A DNA stretch of 10,000 bases, taken from Desulfomonile sp. GTDB lineage: Bacteria > Desulfobacterota > Desulfomonilia > Desulfomonilales > Desulfomonilaceae. Positions 1 through 4,472 of this stretch are shown here, piece by piece; position 1 is the stretch's first letter, and each line of letters begins with the position of its first letter. The stretch is taken from the NCBI GenBank assembly GCA_020216785.1, contig JAIWNO010000104.1:1-10000 (forward strand), in the 5' to 3' direction. The notes beneath the pieces are model-generated. The model did not search any database. It saw only the letters and a list, made by a program, of their open reading frames with translations, and was not told the DNA's origin. The translations under genes and the position numbers were made by a program.

Positions 1-2
1 AG

Positions 3-335
3 GCGTACGAGTGGGAACGAGGGCTGAAGAGCGGTGAGTACGTTAAGGTGGGAGTGAACAAGTACGTGGATGAGAGCGACACTCCCGAGGTTGAACTCCA
101 CGAATACGACCCCATGACGCAGGAGCGTCAAATTCAATCCCTTAGAGAGGTCAAGGCTGAACGCAGCCGGGCTCACGTGACCGGTACGCTCAGGGAACTG
201 GAACGTGCCGCCCGAGCCAAAGAGAACGTAATGCCTGCTCTCGTGCAATGCTGCAAGGCATACGCGACCGTTGGGGAAATGGCAGGTGTGTTCAGGGAGG
301 TCTTCGGCGAGTTCCGCGAGCCGTCGATTTTCTGA
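3..335 (+). CDS. Methylmalonyl-CoA mutase-type large subunit, C-terminal end (partial, 5' end outside window)
   Basis: The open frame enters from the window edge (first full codon at 3) and ends at a TGA at 333-335, giving 110 residues. The stretch VGVNKYV, then an acidic segment, and the ending with MPALVQCCKAYATVGEM and FGEFREPSIF are typical of the last part of the catalytic TIM-barrel subunit of adenosylcobalamin-dependent methylmalonyl-CoA/isobutyryl-CoA-type mutases. These enzymes interconvert methylmalonyl-CoA and succinyl-CoA, or related acyl-CoAs, in the cytoplasm. The chain stops right after EPSIF and no B12-binding domain follows, in frame or as a next gene. The protein is therefore the split type, whose cobalamin-binding subunit is encoded elsewhere (inference). 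The substrate cannot be decided from this end. A GTG at 48 is internal, because coding similarity continues upstream of it. Confidence 0.88.
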   Translation, partial: AYEWERGLKSGEYVKVGVNKYVDESDTPEVELHEYDPMTQERQIQSLREVKAERSRAHVTGTLRELERAARAKENVMPALVQCCKAYATVGEMAGVFREVFGEFREPSIF

Positions 336-400
336 AGGCCTTGATCCGAAAAGTGACCACGAAAGCCAATGCTCACAATTCTCGGACAAGACGAGGGTAG

Positions 401-581
401 GGGCCAGCCTCCGGAGGCTGTCTCAAAACTTGCGAGGAATGAAAAATCGTAGCACGATAAGGCCTAATCTGAGTCTTTGTCACCCTCACCCCCATCTCTT
501 TCCCAGTGGCAGGTTAGGGAGTAATTGTGCTACGATGACAGCTCTTGTACGGATTTTGAGACAGTCTCTCCGTGCTGGCCC
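401..581. repeat. Imperfect palindromic element (MITE-like, 181 bp)
   Basis: Two long arms face each other. The outer ends are GGGCCAGC (401-408) and its complement GCTGGCCC (574-581). Inside are CTGTCTCAAAA (418-428) and TTTTGAGACAG (554-564), then ATCGTAGCAC (446-455) and GTGCTACGAT (527-536). The unlike stretches between the matching blocks have the same length on both arms: 17 nt (429-445 and 537-553) and 9 nt (409-417 and 565-573). This symmetry shows one structured unit rather than chance hairpins. The centre (about 456-526) shows no good ORF. It looks like a small non-autonomous mobile element or a dispersed intergenic repeat. No clear target-site duplication was seen. Its family is unknown to me. 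Confidence 0.6.
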
Positions 582-666
582 GCCTTCATTTCGAGCGGGT
601 CAGGGGCGGAGTTCAGCCTCGCCCGATATCTTGTTCCAATGCGTCATCAAACCTGGACTACGGCCA

Positions 667-700
667 TTTTCAGGGCGCACCCGCGTGCGCGCCTTGAAAA
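667..700. other. Strong hairpin in gene-free region
   Basis: TTTTCAGGGCGCAC (667-680) can pair with GTGCGCGCCTTGAAAA (685-700) around a CCGC loop. This gives about 14 base pairs with two single-base bulges on the right arm. There is no T-run after either side, so it is not a classical intrinsic terminator, although A/T-rich bases close the stem. It lies 330 bases after the mutase stop. Its role is unknown. Confidence 0.45.
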
Positions 701-702
701 CC

Positions 703-724
703 GGGCCGACCTGCGGATCGGCCC
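703..724. other. Perfect 7-bp hairpin
   Basis: GGGCCGA (703-709) and TCGGCCC (718-724) form a perfect stem with an 8-nt loop, two bases after the preceding larger hairpin. The two in tandem could be a structured RNA end or a transcription-stopping region. No poly-U follows. Confidence 0.35.
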
Positions 725-761
725 TTGCCACCACCTGATATTACCTGTTTAAAAGCGCATG

Positions 762-869
762 GGTATCAGCCTCCCGGGGCGGGCGGTGATAAACCTCGCC
801 TTTACAACGCATCATACCTCGATTGGAATGCATCGAGGAATTCTGAGACATCCCCCTGATACCTTTTTT
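762..869 (+). other. Nested inverted repeats closed by a T6 run (possible structured RNA or terminator)
   Basis: GGTATCAG (762-769) and CTGATACC (856-863) are perfect complements. The closing arm is followed at once by six T residues (864-869), as at an intrinsic terminator read on the + strand. Inside lies a second perfect stem, CCTCGAT/ATCGAGG (817-823 and 832-838), with an 8-nt loop. The 86-nt separation of the outer arms is long for a simple terminator. It could instead be a small structured RNA ending in the T-run. I do not recognise a known riboswitch or RNA family. Confidence 0.3.
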
Positions 870-947
870 CCGCACAATTGCAGGGACATTCGATTCTTGC
901 CATGAGTCCGATTCGCTGACCGTCCCCTGCCTATCAGTATCGTCTTT

Positions 948-962
948 CCCGCTCACGGCGGG
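948..962 (-). terminator. Small GC hairpin just after the fmdB-type gene
   Basis: CCCGC (948-952) and GCGGG (958-962) pair around a 5-nt loop, 11 bases past the FmdB stop codon on the minus strand. The stem is short and is followed by A-rich sequence rather than T, so it is at best a weak, possibly Rho-assisted, transcript end for the two-gene operon. Confidence 0.2.
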
Positions 963-973
963 CAGTGTCAACC

Positions 974-1168
974 TCAGGAATGCCCGGAAGAGGAGGCGCA
1001 CGACGAGCCCAGACTTCTGCTGAGCCCGCAGGACGCGAATGCGGACATAAGCCGCTCTGCGTTCTCCGCTCCGCACGCGGGGCATTTCGCAGGCTCGTTG
1101 TCCGCGCCGAGCACTACCCGCTCGAACTGGCTGCCACATTTACGGCAACGAAATTCAAAGATCGGCAT
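974..1168 (-). CDS. FmdB-family zinc-ribbon protein
   Basis: This 64-residue protein starts MPIFEFRCRKCG, the standard opening of the FmdB/CxxC_CXXC_SSSS regulatory-domain family. Its two CxxC knuckles are C8/C11 and C29/C32, with the typical ERLMSAF after the second pair and a Ser/Cys-rich tail (C47, C57). These residues should bind one zinc ion. The family is named from formamidase/methylamine regulatory genes, but for most members no function is proven. The start is fixed by GGAGG at 1174-1178, five bases ahead of the ATG. This Shine-Dalgarno sequence directly abuts the TGA of the upstream HesB-type gene (TGAGGAGG), so the two genes are almost certainly translated from one mRNA. The stop is a TGA with another in-frame TGA one codon later, so it is a real end. 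Confidence 0.85.
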   Translation of the reverse strand: MPIFEFRCRKCGSQFERVVLGADNEPAKCPACGAENAERLMSAFASCGLSRSLGSSCASSSGHS

Positions 1169-1178
1169 TCCGACCTCC

Positions 1179-1466
1179 TCAAGCGCCGCTGCAGCCGGTT
1201 ACGCCCTGCAATTCCGCCTGGGGTCCGAAGATACTATTGCGAATGGTGAGTCCCCCTGCGTCCTTGACAAGCTTTGCAGCAAAAGGATCGATGATAATTT
1301 TGAGGCCATCGACGGTGTGGGATTGGTCATTATCGCGGGGCTCATCCAGAGCCAAACCCATTGAAGGACCGCCTCAACCGAATCCGCCGAAGAAGACCCT
1401 CAGCGCTTGATTTCCCGTCAGCTTCTCCAAGAAGTACTTGAGAGACTCCTGATCGATGGTGAACAT
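1179..1466 (-). CDS. HesB/IscA-like A-type Fe-S scaffold protein, predicted selenoprotein (in-frame UGA = Sec31)
   Basis: Reading from ATG 1466-1464, preceded by AAAGGAG with a 6-nt gap, gives MFTIDQESLK..., with ALRVFFGGFG at residues 21-30. An in-frame TGA follows at 1376-1374. The same frame continues with GGPSMGLALDEP (32-43), VDGLKIIIDP (52-61) and ends GCSGA at residue 95. Both halves are one HesB/IscA-fold domain (PF01521 type): N-terminal helix, the strand before the first conserved Cys, the LALDEP strand, and the DG-x3-IID strand. The UGA lies exactly where A-type carriers have their first conserved cysteine (SGCSG in E. coli IscA). HesB-like selenoproteins with U at this place are known from selenoproteome surveys. 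The usual C-terminal CxC is reduced here to a single C92. A SECIS-like hairpin follows the UGA, and selB is in this window. Likely role: Fe-S cluster or iron/redox chemistry in the cytoplasm. The alternative, a stop-mutated pseudogene, is less likely because the 3' part is intact and promoter and ribosome site are both good. Confidence 0.83.
1339..1353 (-). promoter_or_regulatory. Candidate bacterial SECIS element
   Basis: In the mRNA sense, GGCTC-TGGAT-GAGCC forms a perfect 5-bp stem with a 5-nt loop. Two more G-C pairs can add below a 3-nt bulge on the 5' side. The stem starts 20 nt after the UGA, and its loop G residues are about 27-28 nt after it. Bacterial SECIS hairpins sit inside the coding region with an apical loop about 16-37 nt past the UGA and a G in the first two loop positions. 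Here G is the second base of the loop. SelB's C-terminal winged-helix domain would bind it. Folding was judged by eye only. Confidence 0.62.
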
Positions 1467-1511
1467 GGAAAACTCCTTTCCTGGCGCGTGTGAACTTCGC
1501 CGTTTAGTTCT

Positions 1512-1540
1512 TTTATATTCATATATAGATATATTGTCAA
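1512..1540 (-). promoter_or_regulatory. Sigma70-type promoter of the hesB-fmdB operon
   Basis: On the minus strand a perfect -35 TTGACA (1540-1535), a 17-bp spacer and a -10 TATAAA (1517-1512) are seen. The spacer is very AT-rich, made of ATAT repeats, in clear contrast to the GC-rich surroundings. Transcription should begin near 1505, giving a leader of about 38 nt with the AAAGGAG ribosome site before the ATG at 1466. No operator palindrome stands out. Confidence 0.75.
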
Positions 1541-2370
1541 GGTATTTCTGAAAACAATAGCTTCACCTTCAGGCCGTCGCAGTCAAACGAATCAACGCTG
1601 CTGTGCTGCTCTCACACCGCACAAAGTCCCCGGGCGATACCCCGTTCGCACCTCCGATTTCATTTCTGGAGTGTCCGGACCGGACAATTTCTCGTAAAGT
1701 GAAAGGAGTCAGCTACACGACGAGAAAAAGGTTGTGACAACTGCGAGGACCAGAACGAGCCGTATGAGCCGCATGATGAACGGAACCCTCTTGGGCTGGA
1801 TGTAGCGTCACCCCCCGGAGCATTACTCCGTTGGGGTGGATATATCAAACATATTTTTTATAACACAGGTACGCGATAGGAGGAAGATCAACATAGGCCC
1901 TAACACAACCCTTAATGGGGCCAAGAATTCCGTTAAGAATTCTCGTTCCCCCAGGGTGAGCCTACGGCTATTCATAGTACACCCCCTTCGGGGCATTCGA
2001 TCCGACTTGCATGGGAATGGGTCGAATGGCATGCCTCTTGACCCGCACGTGACCGAAAGATTGCTTGACCGCACCTTTGCTGGAAACTGAGGAGATAGTG
2101 CTGCTCCGGCCCTAAGAACGAAGGTGGTGTGCCGAGGGCAGGCTGAACTCCTTCAAAGAAAGCACTGGTGGTCAGCTTTTCACAACTGTCATGAGGCGGT
2201 GTTCATTCCCCGGTATGGAAACCATTCCATAGAACCTTTTCCAGTCCTCGCTATCCTTTGCCTCGACCCGACAGGCACGATGGTGCATGGCATTATGGCT
2301 AGTCTAAATCCTCGACCGGTATGTTTTTTGAATGGTGGTATAAAGACAGCCATGCCCGTGAGGAGGTGCT
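1541..2370. other. 830-bp region without a convincing gene
   Basis: No ORF here resembles a family I know. Three things can be seen. First, 1774-1709 (minus) encodes a lipoprotein-signal-like 21-mer (MRLIRLVLVLAVV..., ending SSCS) closed by TGA, with a perfect 6-bp hairpin at 1672-1686 beyond it. Second, 1975-1823 (minus) is a 50-codon ORF starting MNSRRLTLGEREFL behind a G-rich AAGGGGG ribosome-site-like stretch; it may be a small protein or a gene fragment. Third, there are hairpins: CGGAG/CTCCG at 1816-1830, with C and G runs that may lengthen the stem, and CCCC/GGGG around TTC at 1982-1993. AAGAATTC occurs twice, four bases apart, near 1923-1942. From about 2100 to 2370 nothing stands out except TATAAA at 2339-2344, a possible -10 box for the next gene without a good -35. 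Confidence 0.4.
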
Positions 2371-2595
2371 ATGACCAGAGAGGAACAGGTTGAGGCGGCA
2401 CGGATGCTCCTGCAAGAAATCCGACTCGATCCCCGGTCGTATACGGCACGGGGGCGGCATCAAGCGAGGGAAACAGCAAGGATCAGCTGTAGCTTGCCGG
2501 CTGAGGTGGTCACACGTTTGGACAGATTGGGCAACGCGAGATCACATCACGTGGAAAAAGCACTCAAACTGTATTTGCTCCTAATGGAACGGTAG
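2371..2595 (+). CDS. Small protein with ribbon-helix-helix-like C-terminal half
   Basis: The protein has 74 residues. The ATG is preceded by a strong AGGAGG (2361-2366) with a 4-nt gap, which fixes the start and supports real translation. The N-terminal third (MTREEQVEAARMLLQEI) is an amphipathic helix. From about residue 35 the pattern ARISCSLPAEVVTRLDRLG, then SHHVEKALKLYLLL, fits a short strand followed by two helices, as in CopG/MetJ-type ribbon-helix-helix DNA-binding proteins. If so, it would act as a dimer, perhaps an autorepressor or the antitoxin half of a pair. No toxin-like gene follows in the 190 bases before the next gene, so a toxin-antitoxin role is not supported. The family assignment is by pattern only. 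Function is unknown. Confidence 0.65.
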   Translation: MTREEQVEAARMLLQEIRLDPRSYTARGRHQARETARISCSLPAEVVTRLDRLGNARSHHVEKALKLYLLLMER

Positions 2596-2819
2596 ACATG
2601 TTAACACCCTAGCGAACCGGCCCGCCTATACGCTTCGACTCACGCGGATATCGTCGTGCGAGCCGAGCGTTCCTCACGCTTTTCTCTTTGCGCTCAGTGT
2701 TTTCCGGTTTATCATACGGCGTATGACAAGATCCGCAAAGAATAGTACGTACCCCATCTGATCGCCACAGTCTATTTCAGTTTCCGCTCTTGTCGGATGC
2801 CCTGGATCGGCCGGCCAAG

Positions 2820-3218
2820 ATGATGAAAAGATGTCACAAGCAGAACGCTCCGGAGACGATCTTGCTGGTGGAAGACGAATATCTGGTAAATGATCTGACA
2901 AAGCAAATCTTGGAGAGGGCCGGTTACAGGGTCCTTTCGGCGTTGAACGGGAAAGAGGCTTTAAGTCTCTTCCGGAAGGAAATGGATAGAATATCCTTGG
3001 TAATTCTCGATCTTATCATGCCCGAGATGGGCGGCAGGGAGTGCCTTGAGGAGCTTCGGAAGCTCGACCCTAGCGTAAAAGTCCTAATAACGAGCGGTCA
3101 CCTGGTGCTTGAAACCGAGAGAGAGGACATTGGCTCTGCAGCGAAAGGTTTCGTCAACAAGCCATACACCATGAAACAAATACTCACGGCGGTTCGTGAG
3201 GTCCTGGATTCCGACTGA
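2820..3218 (+). CDS. Stand-alone response-regulator receiver protein
   Basis: A CheY-like receiver domain fills the whole protein, with no output domain after it. Counting from the ATG at 2820, the acidic pocket is E18/D19 (LLVEDE), the phospho-accepting aspartate is D64 (VILDLIMP), the switch Thr/Ser is at 91-92 (LITSGH) and the conserved Lys is K114 (VNKPY). All key residues are intact, so phosphorylation by a histidine kinase is expected. No kinase gene is near. The sequence resembles receivers carried at the C-terminus of hybrid kinases, but upstream codons show no kinase remnant. The start is uncertain: ATG at 2820 or 2823, or TTG at 2790 in the same frame (10 residues longer); none has a good ribosome site. 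It probably signals by protein contact. Confidence 0.82.
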   Translation: MMKRCHKQNAPETILLVEDEYLVNDLTKQILERAGYRVLSALNGKEALSLFRKEMDRISLVILDLIMPEMGGRECLEELRKLDPSVKVLITSGHLVLETEREDIGSAAKGFVNKPYTMKQILTAVREVLDSD

Positions 3219-3334
3219 TCGCCGGTGTTGCCGGTGCGGTTTCTCGCATCAGTCTCCTCACAGAGCCCGGCCGCGCGACGACCCACAGCAAGCAATTTGC
3301 CGATTTCTGTGGGGATATACAGATTACATCCGAA

Positions 3335-3353
3335 TGGGTGCGGTCATCACCCA
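3335..3353 (-). terminator. Hairpin just downstream of queH
   Basis: TGGGTG (3335-3340) and CACCCA (3348-3353) form a perfect 6-bp stem with a 7-nt loop, only three bases past the queH stop on the minus strand. No U-run follows (the minus strand continues TTCGG), so it may end or stabilise the mRNA, but it is not a full intrinsic terminator. Confidence 0.25.
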
Positions 3354-3356
3354 CCG

Positions 3357-3893
3357 TCACGCGATCTTCGACGCTCGTTCCTTTTCGCTGTAAATGCAGC
3401 CACAATATTTCTGTCGGTACAGACCGAGCTTGCGATATTTCTTTACGCCGTCGGTCCATCCTTTGCGCCAGTCCTTATAATAAAATGGGATGTCATATCG
3501 CTCTGCAACGGCTTCAGCAGTTTCCTTGAGCAGATCGTGCTTCTGGTAGCGGCTGTAAAGGAGGGTTGTGGAAAACGCGTCCCATCCTTTCTTGGCGGCC
3601 AGCTGCGCGGTGCGCTCAAGTCTGATGGTGAAGCAGATCCGGCACCGTTGCGATTCGCGGAAGACTACCTCCCGCAGCCAGTCATCCATTTCCATGAGCC
3701 CGTTCGAGTCGACGACGATCACGGCATTGTCTCGAGCATAAATACGGAACGCGTCGAGTCGGCGGAGATATTCCGAATAAGGATGGATGTTCGGATTGAA
3801 AAAGAGCGAGGCGACGTCGTGGCCTTCGGAGCGCAGATCGTCGAGAGGGTGTGCCAAACACGGTGCACAGCACGTATGTAACAGGATCCTCAT
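3357..3893 (-). CDS. queH: Epoxyqueuosine reductase QueH
   Basis: QueH (DUF208 family) reduces epoxyqueuosine to queuosine in the wobble position of tRNAs with GUN anticodons. It is the non-cobalamin alternative to QueG and works in the cytoplasm with a [4Fe-4S] cluster. From ATG 3893 the protein has 178 residues. The family marks are LLHTCCAPC at the start (C8, C9, C12), NPNIHP (33-38), the CRIC pair (C84, C87), TTLLYSRYQ (109-117) and KYCGCIYSE (C164, C166) near the end. The two N-terminal cysteines and the CxxC are the expected cluster ligands. The frame is open 15 codons further upstream (ATG 3938), but the family begins at MRILLHTCC, and an AAAGGAG lies 12 nt before it, slightly far. It is a single gene, divergent from the next one, with no other queuosine gene in view. 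Confidence 0.92.
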   Translation of the reverse strand: MRILLHTCCAPCLAHPLDDLRSEGHDVASLFFNPNIHPYSEYLRRLDAFRIYARDNAVIVVDSNGLMEMDDWLREVVFRESQRCRICFTIRLERTAQLAAKKGWDAFSTTLLYSRYQKHDLLKETAEAVAERYDIPFYYKDWRKGWTDGVKKYRKLGLYRQKYCGCIYSEKERASKIA

Positions 3894-3983
3894 GAAAAGT
3901 GTTGTCTCCTTTCGTCCGGCGTGGTATGACTCTCGCACCTACAGCGGACCCCGGGCCGCATTCTCGTAGGGAACGCAGCCTCA

Positions 3984-4472
3984 ATGAAACGCATTCTCCT
4001 ACTTACCATGTTGTTGCCGTGGATGTCCGTATCAGGAGCGGACGCAGATCCAGCGTTGTTTCTGAATGCCTTCGGCGTCACTGCCACGGCATATATGAAC
4101 GATTCCTTCCTCCTTCTCGGGAAAACGGCTGACGATTCCGCTGCGGACGTGATCCCGAAAGAAACGGCCCTTGAGAGAACGAGCGACGTGCAGTCGAGAA
4201 TCCGCATCGTACGAGGCAAACTGAAAGCGGTCTCCCAGGCCAAGATTGCAGCGTCGGATAAGAGCCTTATCGTGCTCTTGGAGGAGGCCTTCGCGTGCCT
4301 CGATCACCAGGCGTGGGCTCTCAGCCAGTATATCCGTGAAAGGAGCCCCGAGAACGCCCGGCGGTTCGAGGAACAGCGTACGGAGTGCCTCAAGCGAATG
4401 GACAAAGTGGCGCAGTTCTACGCCACGCTTCCTCCGTCGCCGGAAGTGCCGGAGCCCCTCAGCACCCGCTGA
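3984..4472 (+). CDS. Exported protein of unknown function
   Basis: The protein has 162 residues and I do not recognise it. It opens with a clear Sec signal peptide, MKRILLLTMLLPWMSVSGADA, with likely cleavage after one of the alanines near residue 19-21, so it should lie in the periplasm. The mature part is mostly helical: a segment around residues 60-90 rich in Arg/Lys (SRIRIVRGKLKAVSQAKIA), and a second helix at about 115-145. It has two Cys (about 106 and 134) and a Pro-rich tail (PPSPEVPEPLSTR). The ribosome site is weak (AGGGA, 13 nt before the ATG). It is transcribed divergently from queH (90-bp gap), and its last 55 bases overlap the 3' end of selB on the other strand. Confidence 0.72.
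   Translation: MKRILLLTMLLPWMSVSGADADPALFLNAFGVTATAYMNDSFLLLGKTADDSAADVIPKETALERTSDVQSRIRIVRGKLKAVSQAKIAASDKSLIVLLEEAFACLDHQAWALSQYIRERSPENARRFEEQRTECLKRMDKVAQFYATLPPSPEVPEPLSTR

Noticed and set aside
741..1139. 132-codon minus-strand ORF over the fmdB region
   Set aside because: It overlaps the well-supported fmdB gene in another frame and has no family resemblance. Its Arg-rich composition is typical of a shadow frame in GC-rich DNA.
1157..1181. Reading the HesB-type gene's terminal TGA (1181-1179) as a second Sec codon (GCSGA-U-GGRNADL)
   Set aside because: The bases after it are the Shine-Dalgarno of fmdB, only seven more codons follow to the next stop, and they look like no protein tail.
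1823..1975. 50-codon minus-strand ORF MNSRRLTLGEREFL... as a gene
   Set aside because: It has a G-rich ribosome-site-like stretch, but no recognisable family and an abrupt end. It is mentioned only in the region note because support is too weak for its own gene call.
2270..2300. Sigma54-like promoter (GGCACGATGGTGC) before the ribbon-helix-helix gene
   Set aside because: The GG-to-GC distance is 9 bases instead of the required 10, and the leading T is missing.
2124..2393. 89-codon + strand ORF before the ribbon-helix-helix gene
   Set aside because: It has no ribosome site or domain pattern, and its end runs through the strong AGGAGG and start of the next gene in another frame.
2612..2660. 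Possible tRNA T-arm (CTTCGACTC) as a trace of selC or another tRNA
   Set aside because: The flanking bases do not form a 5-bp T-stem, and no acceptor stem or anticodon arm can be built around it.
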